Positions 14,529 through 23,734 of a DNA stretch of 64,000 nucleotides are shown piece after piece (position 1 is the stretch's first letter; the number at the start of each line of letters is the position of its first letter). The notes below the pieces were generated by a model. The model saw nothing but the letters and a program-made list of their open reading frames with translations, ran no database searches and was not told the origin of the DNA. This stretch comes from Alloboseaceae bacterium BT-24-1. Its GTDB lineage: Bacteria > Pseudomonadota > Alphaproteobacteria > Rhizobiales > Beijerinckiaceae. The translations under genes were made by a program, and so were the position numbers. Location: the NCBI GenBank assembly GCA_025846845.1, contig JAOYTL010000011.1, positions 1-64,000 of the forward strand, read 5' to 3'.

Positions 14529-17410
14529 GCCAGCGCCTCTCGGATCCTCTCGGGCGTGAGCGGCAGGGTGTAGAAGCGCTTGCCGATGGCGTGGGCGACG
14601 GCGTTCACGATCGCTGGCACCACCGCGATCATCACCACCTCGGCCATGCCCTTGGGCGGATCGGTGTCCGAGAGCGGCGGCAGCACCTCCGCCGTCTGCT
14701 TCCAGACCGCGACATCCCTGGAAGTCGGCAATTCGTAGCGGTTCCAGTTCCAGGTGCCGTCGCCCGGCCCGTCCTCATAGAGCGGTAGATACTCCTTGAG
14801 GGCGTGGCCGATGCCCATGGCGAGGCCGCCCTGGATCTGGCCGGAGACCAGTTCCGGCACGATCTGGTTGCCGCATTCGAGAATGGAGTGATGCGAGAGC
14901 AGGCTGACCTCACCGCTGCCAGTGTCGACAACGATCTCGGCGAGCGTCGCCATGGGCGCGTAGTAGGTGACGCCGGCATTGTTGCGCTGCGCCGGCGGAT
15001 AGGAGACCGAGGCGCGTTCGACGAAATGCCAGCCGCCCTGCGTCATCAGCGCCTTGCGCTCGGCCGGCGCCCCATCGCCGTATTTCAGCGCGAGCGCGTC
15101 GATGGCGAAGCGCCGGCGCCCTGTCCCCGGCAATTCGAACTCGGCTTCCGCCCATTGCCAGCGATTGAAGCTATGCACGGTGATGCCGGTGACGAGGCCG
15201 AGCCGATGTGCCTCGGCCGCTACCGCGGCGAAGGACAGCGGCTGCATCGCCGCGGCCGTGATCCCGCCATTGGTGACGCGCAGATCCTCGCGGCGCACAG
15301 CCTCCGGCGCCATCTGGCCGCCGCCGATGCCGCGCGACCAGAGCGAGCGCGCCGCCGGCCAGACCGTGAGCTCGACCAGCGCGCGGGCCGCCTCGCGCGT
15401 CGCATGGCCGAGATAATAGACGCTGTTGGAGGCGCTCATCGGCGAGGTGAAGCTCGGCGTCCAGCGCGGATTGGCCATCCGCTTGTCTTCTTCCTCCTGC
15501 GAGAGCGTATAGGGCTCGTCGGTGGTCTCCAGCGGCATTTGCGGCCAGCGCACCTTGCCGAATACGGTCTCATCGGGCTGCTTGCCGAGGATGGCAGCGG
15601 CCATCACCGCCTGCGAGGTCGTCGCGCCCGTGCCGATCTCATGCGCGATATGCGATAGCTGCAGCCGCCCGCTCGCATCGAATTCGAGCGCGCAGAGCGC
15701 AGCCTCGGCGCCGGTGCCGTAGTCCTTGTGCACATGGCCGTAGCCGACGCCGTATTTCTTGCCGGGATTGGCGGACTCGAACTCGGCCTTGCGCTTTTGC
15801 CGGTTCACCCAGAGTGGGTGTTTCTCCGCCTTGGCCAGGATCTCGTCATGGCGCAGCGCTCCCGAGGGGATCGCACCCTGCGAGTTCTTCATCCCCGATT
15901 TCAGCGCATTGCGTCGCCGGAGTTCCATCGGATCGAGGCCGAGCGCTTCGGCGGCTTCGTCGACCATCATTTCGGTCGCCGCCATGGTCTGCAGCGTGCC
16001 GTAGCCGCGCATCGAGCCGGCGTCGACGGCGCGCGAGGACATGATCGCGGCGGAGAAGTCGCTCTTCGGCAGGTAGTAGATCGATTGCGCCGCCGTCGCG
16101 CCGACCGTGCCGACCGAGACCGAGAAGTTCTCGCGCCCGCCGCCGTCACTGCGGTAGCGCCCGGTCATCGCCCGGAACTTGCCGGTCTTGCGGTCGATGA
16201 CCATGACCTTGTCCATCTGGAAGGCATGGCGCTTCAGCGCGGTCTGGAACTGCTCGTAGCGGTCATTGGCGAGCCTGACCGGGCGCCCTTCGCCATAGAG
16301 CCCGGCGAGCACGCAGAAGAACGGGAAGATCGCGTGGTCCTTGGTGCCGTAGCCGACCGTGTAGCCGATCCTGAGGTCGATGCTCCCGAGCGCGAACTTC
16401 GACTTCGACAGCATATGGGCCGCCATCTCGGCGACCTCATGCGGCGACTGCGTCGCGATCAGCGCGTGCAGCACGCCGGTCCCGCGCTCGTACCAGACAT
16501 TGCCGTTGTCGGCCTCCATGGCCGAGGCATCGGCCGATTGGGTCGAATAGGAGCGCCGCAGCACCAGCACGTCGTCGCCGGCATTGGCGATCTCGCGCTC
16601 GATCTCGGCGGCGGCGGCCATGCCACGCGCCATGGCGTCGCCCTCGCCGGCGGCCGGCCATTGCGGCTCGGTCCCCTTGAAACCGGCGCGGATCGTCGTG
16701 TCCTTCAGCGCGGAATAGCGGTCCTCGGCATCGGGGTTGCCGCCATCGATCCGGACATAGCGCGCCGCGCCATAGGGGCCCGGCGTGGTCGACGGGCCTT
16801 CCGCCCCATAGCGCACGACCTTGTCGTTGAAGCGCAGCTTGCGCTTGGCCGCGTCATAGCGGGCGAAGTCGTGATAGATCAGCATGGCGACGGGCTGGCC
16901 GAGCAGCCGCGCCGTCTGGCCCTTCGGCACGAAGAAGACGTCGCCATAGAAGCCCGGCCATGGCGCCGGCATCGCGACGCCGTCGGCGATGAGGTCCTCC
17001 TGCAGTATCAGCCGGTCTGGTTTGAGCTCGTCGCCGAGCAGGTTGAGGTCGACGCCGTCGAAGACGCGGTCGACTCGCGTCGCATGCAGCATGAAGGCGT
17101 GCGCCTGCTCCTTCGGCCAGCCATCGAGATCGCGGGCGCGGTAGTCGCGCGTGAAGGTCTTGCCGCCGGTGACCTTGGCGATGGCGTCGAGGCGGTATTT
17201 TGGCTTGCCGCCGGGAGCCAGCCAATCGGCTCCGGGGCGCGGCGGCGTCTCGATCAGCTCCGCCTGGGTGGCCGAGGGCAGCAGCGAGATCTTGATGGCG
17301 ACGCCGGCGGCTCCGGCCTTGAGGAAGCCTCTGCGGGATAGACCTGTCTTCACGCCGACACCCCGCTCGCTGACGAGCCGACTCTGCTCTCCTGCCGATA
17401 TTATGGGCAC
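14525..17410 (-). CDS. Molybdopterin-binding large subunit, Tat-exported hydroxylase
   Basis: A 961-residue molybdenum-cofactor subunit of the xanthine dehydrogenase superfamily. LSRRGFLKAGAAG near residue 24 is a twin-arginine signal, so the enzyme is periplasmic. Substrate and cofactor regions include MEADNGNVWYERGTGV, a Gly-rich RSDGGGRENFSVSVG stretch, and C-terminal VPELVSGQIQGGLAMGIGHA with its Gln/Glu neighbourhood. With the 2Fe-2S and cytochrome subunits it forms an IorAB/NicAB-like complex that hydroxylates an aromatic N-heterocycle or oxidises an aldehyde. GTG at 17410 is the longest start; GTG at 17353, closer to the Tat motif, is an alternative. Substrate unknown. Confidence 0.9.
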   Translation of the reverse strand: MPIISAGEQSRLVSERGVGVKTGLSRRGFLKAGAAGVAIKISLLPSATQAELIETPPRPGADWLAPGGKPKYRLDAIAKVTGGKTFTRDYRARDLDGWPKEQAHAFMLHATRVDRVFDGVDLNLLGDELKPDRLILQEDLIADGVAMPAPWPGFYGDVFFVPKGQTARLLGQPVAMLIYHDFARYDAAKRKLRFNDKVVRYGAEGPSTTPGPYGAARYVRIDGGNPDAEDRYSALKDTTIRAGFKGTEPQWPAAGEGDAMARGMAAAAEIEREIANAGDDVLVLRRSYSTQSADASAMEADNGNVWYERGTGVLHALIATQSPHEVAEMAAHMLSKSKFALGSIDLRIGYTVGYGTKDHAIFPFFCVLAGLYGEGRPVRLANDRYEQFQTALKRHAFQMDKVMVIDRKTGKFRAMTGRYRSDGGGRENFSVSVGTVGATAAQSIYYLPKSDFSAAIMSSRAVDAGSMRGYGTLQTMAATEMMVDEAAEALGLDPMELRRRNALKSGMKNSQGAIPSGALRHDEILAKAEKHPLWVNRQKRKAEFESANPGKKYGVGYGHVHKDYGTGAEAALCALEFDASGRLQLSHIAHEIGTGATTSQAVMAAAILGKQPDETVFGKVRWPQMPLETTDEPYTLSQEEEDKRMANPRWTPSFTSPMSASNSVYYLGHATREAARALVELTVWPAARSLWSRGIGGGQMAPEAVRREDLRVTNGGITAAAMQPLSFAAVAAEAHRLGLVTGITVHSFNRWQWAEAEFELPGTGRRRFAIDALALKYGDGAPAERKALMTQGGWHFVERASVSYPPAQRNNAGVTYYAPMATLAEIVVDTGSGEVSLLSHHSILECGNQIVPELVSGQIQGGLAMGIGHALKEYLPLYEDGPGDGTWNWNRYELPTSRDVAVWKQTAEVLPPLSDTDPPKGMAEVVMIAVVPAIVNAVAHAIGKRFYTLPLTPERIREALA

Positions 17411-17450
17411 ACGTCAGGCGCGTATACGGAATATTCGAACTGGTCTGGTT

Positions 17451-18356
17451 TCAAGGATCGGGTGGTTGCGTGCTGCGAGCCGCGATCTCGCGCGCGAGGT
17501 TGGCGAGATAGCCGCATTCGTCGGCGGACTCGTTGTTCCACCACATCGCGCAGAGGTTATGCGATGGAATCGGCGGGTCGGCCTCGAGCACGCGTAGTGC
17601 CAGCTTCTCTCCGGACAGGTGGATCATCTCGCGCGGGATCATCGCCGCGCCGGTGCCGGCGCTGGCGAGGCGGGCGATCACGGTCAGCGGGTTGCAGGTG
17701 TTGAGCCGGCGCGGTTTCAGCCCGCGCGCGCCGAACCACATCTGGATGGTGGTGAACAGGCCGGATGGCGAGCCGTTGGTGAAGATCGGCAGGTCGACGA
17801 GGTTCTCCGGCGTAGCCACCGTCCCGGGGAAAGGCAGTCCCTCGCCGATCACCCAGACGAGGTCGATCAGCCAGAGCGGGACGATCGTGATCCCGGCATG
17901 GGCGCGCGGCTGCGACAGGAAGGCGATGTCGATCGAGCGGTCGAGCAGCAGTTGTTCGAGCTTCGTGCTGAAATCGACGGTCACATCGACCTGCAGCTCG
18001 GCATGGCGCTGCGCCAATGCCGCCAGCAGAGGGGGGAGGATGGCTGCGGCGAAGGAATCGGCCGCGCCGATGCGCAGCAAGCTGCGCCCGCGCAGCCCGT
18101 CCTTGCTATGGCGCTGCACCTGCTCGGCATGGGCCAGCATGCGCTCGATATCGGCATAGATCGTATTGCCCAGCGTCGTCGGCACCGGTCGATAGTGCGA
18201 GCGGTCGAACAATTCGCCGCCGAGGATGCGTTCCAGCTCCTTGATGCGCAGGCTGACCGTCGGCTGCGACAGGTTGAGGTGCTGGGCGGCGGCGCGGAAG
18301 CCGCCCAATCGGGCCACCCAATAGAACGCCTCGGCCTGACCAAAGGTGTAGCGCAT
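17451..18356 (-). CDS. LysR-family transcriptional regulator
   Basis: 301 residues from ATG at 18356 (MRYTFGQAEAFYWVARLGGF). The winged helix has AAAQHLNLSQPTVSLRIKEL and the effector domain starts LLRIGAADSFAAAILPPLL. The gene lies 40 bp upstream of the molybdenum hydroxylase on the same strand, and is divergent from the dipeptide-type importer at 18501. The divergent layout makes the transporter-hydantoinase operon its most likely target. Thirteen codons upstream are open but unconserved. The inducer is unknown. Confidence 0.87.
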   Translation of the reverse strand: MRYTFGQAEAFYWVARLGGFRAAAQHLNLSQPTVSLRIKELERILGGELFDRSHYRPVPTTLGNTIYADIERMLAHAEQVQRHSKDGLRGRSLLRIGAADSFAAAILPPLLAALAQRHAELQVDVTVDFSTKLEQLLLDRSIDIAFLSQPRAHAGITIVPLWLIDLVWVIGEGLPFPGTVATPENLVDLPIFTNGSPSGLFTTIQMWFGARGLKPRRLNTCNPLTVIARLASAGTGAAMIPREMIHLSGEKLALRVLEADPPIPSHNLCAMWWNNESADECGYLANLAREIAARSTQPPDP

Positions 18357-18445
18357 CGCCCAAGATGATAGTGAGAGACAATCAAGCGGCAAGCACTTCT
18401 TATTTTTATTCGCCGCCTCAGCGATTTAGCTTTCCCTGGTTCGGC

Positions 18446-18468
18446 GCGGCGCCGGCCTCCGGCGCCGC
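18446..18468 (+). repeat. Perfect 10-bp GC hairpin in the leader of the ABC operon
   Basis: GCGGCGCCGG (18446-18455) and CCGGCGCCGC (18459-18468) form a perfect stem with a 3-nt loop, ending 32 bases before the binding-protein start. No T-run follows, so it is not a standard terminator. It may stabilise the mRNA 5' end or mark the end of the LysR operator region. Confidence 0.45.
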
Positions 18469-18500
18469 CAAGGCATTGCCAATAAAACAGGGGGAATCCG

Positions 18501-20060
18501 ATGCTGACCGTGCCGACAAATCGCCGTGCGTTTCTCGCAGCTGCAGCAGGCGGCGCTCTTGGCGGCCTCTTGCCCGCGAGCCTGCTCCACGCCCAGCCGA
18601 ACAATGGCAAGACGCTGACCATCGTCCTGCCGAGCAATCCGATCACCATCGATCCGATAAACCAGCTCAATCACGACGCCATGGTGCTGGGCCAGACCGT
18701 GTTCGAGAACCTGGTCGAATACGATGTCGACGGCGTGCTGAAGCCGCAGCTCGCCAAGGCGCTGCCGGTGATCTCGGCCGACAAGAAGACCTACACCTTC
18801 GACTTGCGCGACGACGTCACTTTCCACAACGGCAAGAAGATGACGGCGGAGGATGTGAAATACTCCTTCGACTACCTGCTCGATCCCGCCAACAAGGCGG
18901 CGCGGCGCTCGCTCTTCACACGCATCACCAAGGTCACGGTGCTGGATCCGCTCAAGGTCCAGTTCGATCTGTCGGAGCCCTATGGCCCCTGGCTCTATTT
19001 CCTGACCAAATACATGGGCATCTACCCGGCCGGCTCGCGCAAGGAGCATGGCGACGACTATTTCAAGTCGCGTCCCGCCGGCGTCGGCACCGGCTTCGGT
19101 ATTTTCGAGGAGTGGAAGCCGAACGACTATATCAGCTTCAAGAAGAACCCGAACTACTGGCGCAAGGGCCTGCCGCATTGGGACCGGCTCGTCGTCAAGA
19201 TGATCCCGGAGGACGCGACTCGCGTCGCCTATCTGCTCACCGGTCAGGTCGACCTGATCAGCGCGCCGCCGCCGCGCGAGTTCAACCGCCTGAAGACCAT
19301 GCCGGGCATCACCGGCGCCTCCCGTCCGACACTGGGCGGCGCGCTCTTGATGTACACCAACAACCTGAAAGCCCCGTTCGACGATGTGAACTTCCGCAAG
19401 GCGGTCTCCGCCGCGATCGACCGCAAGACGATCGGCGAGAAGGTCTATTACGGGCTGCTCGACCCGTCTTCCGTGCCGGCGCCGGCGCGCGGCTGGTGGT
19501 TCAACGCCGAGGCCGACAAGGAGCTCGGCTTCGATCTCGACAAGGCAAAAGCCCTGCTCGCCAAGTCGAAATACGCCACCGGTGCCGAGTTCGATCTCAG
19601 CATCCAGGCCGAGCCCTATCTGCTCGACACCAAGGACGCGGCGATCTTCGTGCAAGCGCAGCTCGCCAAGATCGGCATCAAGGTCAACCTCAAGGTCTAC
19701 GAGTTCTCGGTGCTGATCCAGCAGGCGATCCGCGGCGAGCACCAGGCGGCGCTGCAGGTCTTCATGTCGCCGGGCGAGCCGAGCTACATCATGCAGGTCT
19801 GCCTGACGCCCGAGCAGGTGCTGTCGAAGAGCACGGGCTACAACAATCCGGAGTTCAACCAGACGCTTGCGGCTGCCTTCGCCGAGACTGAGGAAGCCAA
19901 GCTCAAGGAGGCCTATGGCAAGCTGCAGGCGCTAGCCGCCCGCGATGCGCCGCTCGGCGTGCTCGGCTATGTCCACGCCTCCAATCTCTGGCGCCAGACG
20001 GTCCAGGATGTGAAGGTCAACCAGGGCCTGACCATCGCCCCCGGCGAGATCAAGGTCTGA
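18501..20060 (+). CDS. Dipeptide/oligopeptide-type ABC substrate-binding protein
   Basis: 519-residue SBP family 5 protein. NRRAFLAAAAGGALGG is a Tat-like export signal with cleavage near LHAQ. Family segments are TIDPINQLNHDAMVLGQTVF, KTYTFDLRDDVTFHNGKKMT and TAEDVKYSFDYLLDP. A GGGGGAAT ribosome-binding site lies close to the start. It heads an operon with two permeases, two ATPases, hydantoinase A and B and a PLP enzyme, so the cargo is probably a peptide-like or cyclic amide compound. LysR at 17451 reads divergently. Confidence 0.93.
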   Translation: MLTVPTNRRAFLAAAAGGALGGLLPASLLHAQPNNGKTLTIVLPSNPITIDPINQLNHDAMVLGQTVFENLVEYDVDGVLKPQLAKALPVISADKKTYTFDLRDDVTFHNGKKMTAEDVKYSFDYLLDPANKAARRSLFTRITKVTVLDPLKVQFDLSEPYGPWLYFLTKYMGIYPAGSRKEHGDDYFKSRPAGVGTGFGIFEEWKPNDYISFKKNPNYWRKGLPHWDRLVVKMIPEDATRVAYLLTGQVDLISAPPPREFNRLKTMPGITGASRPTLGGALLMYTNNLKAPFDDVNFRKAVSAAIDRKTIGEKVYYGLLDPSSVPAPARGWWFNAEADKELGFDLDKAKALLAKSKYATGAEFDLSIQAEPYLLDTKDAAIFVQAQLAKIGIKVNLKVYEFSVLIQQAIRGEHQAALQVFMSPGEPSYIMQVCLTPEQVLSKSTGYNNPEFNQTLAAAFAETEEAKLKEAYGKLQALAARDAPLGVLGYVHASNLWRQTVQDVKVNQGLTIAPGEIKV

Positions 20061-20071
20061 GCGAGCCTGCC

Positions 20072-21016
20072 ATGCTCCGCCTCGTCGCAGGCCGTATCGT
20101 CTCCTCGATCGGCACGCTGCTCTTCGTCGGCCTCGCGCTCTTCGCGCTGACGCGCTCCGGTCCGGGTTCTCCGGCCCGGATCGTGCTCGGGGCCGATGCC
20201 ACGGCTGAGCAGATCGTGCAGTTCGAGCAGGCTCACGGCCTCGACCGGCCCTTCCTGTCGCAATACGCCGCCTGGCTCGGCGACGTCGTGCGCGGGGATT
20301 TCGGCAAGTCCTTCGTCACCGGCCGCAATGTCGCGACCGACATTGTGAGCGCCCTGCCGGTGACGCTGTCGATCGTGCTCTTCGCCTTCGCCATCGCGCT
20401 GGTCTGCGGCGTCGGCATCGGTGTTCTCGCCGCGCTCCGCCCGGGTGGGGCCTTCGACCGGGTCAGCCGCTTCGCCGCGGTGCTCGGCCTGTCGATCCCG
20501 GCATTCTGGCTCGGCATCGTCCTCATCCGCTTCCTCGCCGTCGACCTGCGCCTGCTGCCGCCAGGCGGCTACTTTCCGCTCTCGGCCGGGCTGTCGTTGC
20601 ACCTGCAGAGCATCCTGATGCCCTCGCTCTCGCTCGCGGTCTACTACATCGCCGTGCTCGCACGGATGACGCAGGCGAGCCTTCAGGAGACCTTGCGCGG
20701 CGACTATGTCCGCACGGCCCGCGCCATGGGGCTCTCGTCCCGTCAGGTGGTGTTCTACGCGCTCGTCAATGCGCTGCCGCCGGTAATCAATCTCGCGGCG
20801 CTCTCCTTCGGCTACATGTTCGGCTGGGCGCTGATCATCGAGCAGGTCTTCAACATCCCCGGCCTGTCGCGTGCACTCCTCAACGCGATCTCGCAGCGCG
20901 ACTTCCTACTGCTGCAGGGCATCGTCTTCCTGTTCACCGCGATCTTCGTCTTCGCCAATCTCGGCGCCGACCTGATCAACCGCGTGCTCGACCCGCGCCA
21001 GAGGGCAGCGGCATGA
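20072..21016 (+). CDS. ABC transporter permease, DppB type
   Basis: 314-residue inner-membrane permease of the DppB family. It has the N-terminal RIVSSIGTLLFVGLALFALT helix, the periplasmic HGLDRPFLSQYAAWLGDVVR segment, which is diagnostic for DppB/OppB, and a C-terminal EAA-type loop near RTARAMGLSSRQVVFYALVN. It pairs with the next gene, overlapping its start by four bases (ATGA). Six hydrophobic segments are visible. Confidence 0.93.
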   Translation: MLRLVAGRIVSSIGTLLFVGLALFALTRSGPGSPARIVLGADATAEQIVQFEQAHGLDRPFLSQYAAWLGDVVRGDFGKSFVTGRNVATDIVSALPVTLSIVLFAFAIALVCGVGIGVLAALRPGGAFDRVSRFAAVLGLSIPAFWLGIVLIRFLAVDLRLLPPGGYFPLSAGLSLHLQSILMPSLSLAVYYIAVLARMTQASLQETLRGDYVRTARAMGLSSRQVVFYALVNALPPVINLAALSFGYMFGWALIIEQVFNIPGLSRALLNAISQRDFLLLQGIVFLFTAIFVFANLGADLINRVLDPRQRAAA

Positions 21017-21897
21017 GCGGTCTTGCCAAAACCCTGTGCGGTCTCGACTGGAGCGGCTGGCTGGGGGCCGGCATCGTCGGGCTGATCCTGCTCGCCGCGA
21101 TCTTCGCGCCGTTGATCGCGCCCTATGATCCGCTGGGGCTCGATATCGAGGACAGGCTCGCCGCGCCCGACATGAAGCACTGGCTCGGCACCGACCAGGG
21201 CGGCCGCGATGTGCTCAGCCGCATCCTGTTCGGCGCGCGCGCCTCGCTCTCGGTCGGTATCGGCGCGGTGCTGATCGGCGCGCTGATCGGTGTCTCCGCT
21301 GGCGTCTTCGCCGCCTATAAGGGCGGGCTCGGCGAGCAGATCGTGATGCGCGTCGTCGACGGCGTCGCCTCGATCCCGCTGCTGGTCTGGGCGATCGCCA
21401 TCGTCGGCATCCTCGGCGTCGGGCCGCTGCCGGTGGGCTCGCTGCTTTTGCCGAACGAAGTCAAGATCGTCGTCCTCGTCGGCTGCCTGTTCTCGCCGGT
21501 CTTCGCCCGCGTCACCTACGCGGTCGCCAAACGCATCGCCGGGGCCGATTATGTCCGCGCCCGCTTCCTGCAGGGCGCCTCGCACTGGCAGATCGTCATC
21601 GGCGACGTGCTGCCGAACTGCCTGTCGCCGATCATCGTCCAGGGCACGCTGCTGGTCGCGATCGGCATCGTCATCGAGGCCTCGATCAGCTTCGTCGGCC
21701 TCGGCGTGCAGCCGCCTCAGCCAAGCTGGGGCACCATGCTATCCGACGCCCGCAGCGCGATCTATTCCGGCGAATGGTGGCTGCCGGCCTTTCCGGGCCT
21801 CGCGATCTCGCTGACGGTGATAGGCTTCAACCTGCTCGGCGATGCGGTGCGCGACTTGTTCGATCCGCGCAGCGACGCCCGGACGCTGGTCGCGTGA
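21013..21897 (+). CDS. ABC transporter permease, DppC type
   Basis: 294-residue DppC-family permease. LIAPYDPLGLDIEDRLAAPD then MKHWLGTDQGGRDVLSRILF is the hallmark N-terminal loop (H-x-L-G-T-D-x-x-G-R-D), and VRARFLQGASHWQIVIGDVL with LPNCLSPIIVQ is the ATPase-contact loop. It forms a heterodimeric channel with the preceding permease. Its stop overlaps the GTG start of the next gene (GTGA), so the five transporter genes form one tightly coupled unit. Confidence 0.93.
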   Translation: MSGLAKTLCGLDWSGWLGAGIVGLILLAAIFAPLIAPYDPLGLDIEDRLAAPDMKHWLGTDQGGRDVLSRILFGARASLSVGIGAVLIGALIGVSAGVFAAYKGGLGEQIVMRVVDGVASIPLLVWAIAIVGILGVGPLPVGSLLLPNEVKIVVLVGCLFSPVFARVTYAVAKRIAGADYVRARFLQGASHWQIVIGDVLPNCLSPIIVQGTLLVAIGIVIEASISFVGLGVQPPQPSWGTMLSDARSAIYSGEWWLPAFPGLAISLTVIGFNLLGDAVRDLFDPRSDARTLVA

Positions 21898-22859
21898 GCC
21901 CGGACCTGCTCAGCGTCGAGGGTCTGCGCGTCGGCTTCCGATCGGCCGATGGCGGCATCGTCGAGGCGGTGCGCGGCGTCGATTTCTCGGTCGCGCCGGG
22001 CGAGGCGGTCGGCATCGTCGGCGAGAGCGGCTCGGGCAAGAGCCTCAGCATGCTCGCGGTGATGCGGCTGCTCGTTGCACCGGCGCGCGTCACCGGCGGG
22101 CGCGTCCTTTTCGACGGCGAAGACCTGCTCGCCGCTGATGAAAGGCGCATGCGGGCACTGCGCGGGCGCGACATCGCCATGGTGTTCCAGGATCCGCAGA
22201 GCTCGCTCAATCCGGCGCTGACCATCGGCCGGCAGATCACCGACGTGGTGCGGGCCCATCGCGGCGTCTCGTCAGCCGAGGCGCGGCGCATCGCGGCGGA
22301 GGCGCTGGAGCGCGTCGGCATTCGCGACGCTGGCCGGCGCCTCGCCTCCTATCCGCACGAATTCTCCGGCGGCATGCGCCAGCGCGCGCTGATCGCCATG
22401 GCGATCGCCTGCCGGCCGCGCCTCCTCATCGCCGACGAGCCGACCACGGCGCTCGACGTCACCGTCCAGGCACAGATCGTCGACCTGATCGCCGAGCTGC
22501 GCCGCGAGCTCGGCCTCGCCGTGGTCTTCATCTCGCATAATCTCCAGCTCGTCGCCGAGATCGTCGATCGCGTCGTGGTGATGTATGGCGGCAAGGTCGT
22601 CGAGGACGGGCCGGTCGAGGCGATCGAGCTCGCCCCGCGCCACCCCTATACCAGCCTGCTCAAGGCCTGCGTGCCGAGTCTCTCAGGCCCGGTCGGCCCG
22701 CTGACTGCGATCGAGGGCGCGCCGCCGCGGCTCGGCCGGCTGCCAATAGGCTGCCCGTTTTCGCCACGCTGCCCCGACGCCATCGAGCCCTGCCTCAGCG
22801 AGATGCCGCCGCTGGTCACCGAAGCGGGGCACCGCAGCGCCTGCTGGAGGCCGCGATGA
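21894..22859 (+). CDS. ABC transporter ATPase, DppD type
   Basis: 321 residues from a GTG start that overlaps the previous stop; a longer reading frame upstream only runs through the permease gene. Walker A GESGSGKS (near residue 43), Q-loop VFQDPQSSLNP, signature FSGGMRQR, Walker B LLIADEPTTALD and switch His (ISHNLQL) are all present. The C-terminal oligo_HPY segment with CPFSPRCPDAIEPC is typical of dipeptide-transporter ATPases; in related proteins these cysteines can bind a 4Fe-4S cluster. Confidence 0.93.
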   Translation: MSPDLLSVEGLRVGFRSADGGIVEAVRGVDFSVAPGEAVGIVGESGSGKSLSMLAVMRLLVAPARVTGGRVLFDGEDLLAADERRMRALRGRDIAMVFQDPQSSLNPALTIGRQITDVVRAHRGVSSAEARRIAAEALERVGIRDAGRRLASYPHEFSGGMRQRALIAMAIACRPRLLIADEPTTALDVTVQAQIVDLIAELRRELGLAVVFISHNLQLVAEIVDRVVVMYGGKVVEDGPVEAIELAPRHPYTSLLKACVPSLSGPVGPLTAIEGAPPRLGRLPIGCPFSPRCPDAIEPCLSEMPPLVTEAGHRSACWRPR

Positions 22860-23734
22860 CCGGCCCGATCCTGTCGCTGCGCGGCGTCTCCAAATCCTTC
22901 CCGCAGGGCGGGATGCTCGACCGCCTGCTAGGGCGCGACGGCCGGCTCGTCGCGCTCGACGCTGTCAGCCTCGACGTCATGCGCGGCGATGTCGTCGGCA
23001 TTGTCGGCGAGAGCGGATCGGGCAAGTCGACACTCGCCGGGCTCGCGGTCGGGCTGGTGCGGCCGACCACCGGCGACGTCCTGCTCGACGGCCAGCCTAT
23101 GGCGGAGCTGATGCGCGACCATGCCGGGCCGTGGCGGCGGCGCGTGCAGATGGTCTTTCAGGATTCGAGCAGCGCACTGAACCCGCGCAAGAGCGTGGCG
23201 CGCTGCCTCGGCGAGACGCTGGCGCTGCGCGGCGTGCCCAAGGCGCAATGCGAGAGCGAGATCGCCGAACTCCTGACGCTGGTAGGGCTTGGTCCCGAGA
23301 TCGGGCCGCGCCTGCCGCACGAGCTTTCCGGCGGCCAGCGCCAGCGCATCGGCCTGGCGCGGGCACTGGCGATGAAGCCGGAGGTACTGATCGCCGACGA
23401 GCCGGTCTCGGCGCTCGACGTTTCCCTGCAGGCGCAGGTGATCAATCTCCTGTCGCGATTGACCCGCGAACTCGGCCTGACGCTCCTCTTCATCAGCCAC
23501 GACCTTGCTCTGGTGCGCACGCTGTGCAGCCGCATCGTCGTGATGCGCAAGGGCCTGATCGTCGAGCAGGGCCCCTGCCTCGACGTGCTCGACCGGCCGC
23601 AGCACCCCTACACGCAAGCTCTCATCGCCGCTGTGCCGAAGGGCCTCGCCGGTCGGCGCACGCCGCTGCCGGTACGGGCCGCGGATGCTGCAGCGATCCC
23701 AGAAACCCGGGAAGACATCCATGGCGCAGCATAG
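22856..23734 (+). CDS. ABC transporter ATPase, DppF type
   Basis: 292 residues; second ATPase of the importer. Walker A GESGSGKST, VFQDSSSALNPRKSV, signature LSGGQRQR and VLIADEPVSALDVS are intact, with the FISHDLALVRTLC switch. A short insertion GGMLDRLLGRDGR after the first strand is normal for DppF proteins. Overlaps the previous stop by four bases and the next start by 14 bases, pointing to translational coupling with the hydantoinase gene. Confidence 0.93.
   Translation: MTGPILSLRGVSKSFPQGGMLDRLLGRDGRLVALDAVSLDVMRGDVVGIVGESGSGKSTLAGLAVGLVRPTTGDVLLDGQPMAELMRDHAGPWRRRVQMVFQDSSSALNPRKSVARCLGETLALRGVPKAQCESEIAELLTLVGLGPEIGPRLPHELSGGQRQRIGLARALAMKPEVLIADEPVSALDVSLQAQVINLLSRLTRELGLTLLFISHDLALVRTLCSRIVVMRKGLIVEQGPCLDVLDRPQHPYTQALIAAVPKGLAGRRTPLPVRAADAAAIPETREDIHGAA

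Noticed and set aside
15728..17341. 537-residue plus-strand open frame
   Set aside because: Antisense of the molybdenum hydroxylase large subunit, with no recognisable domain.
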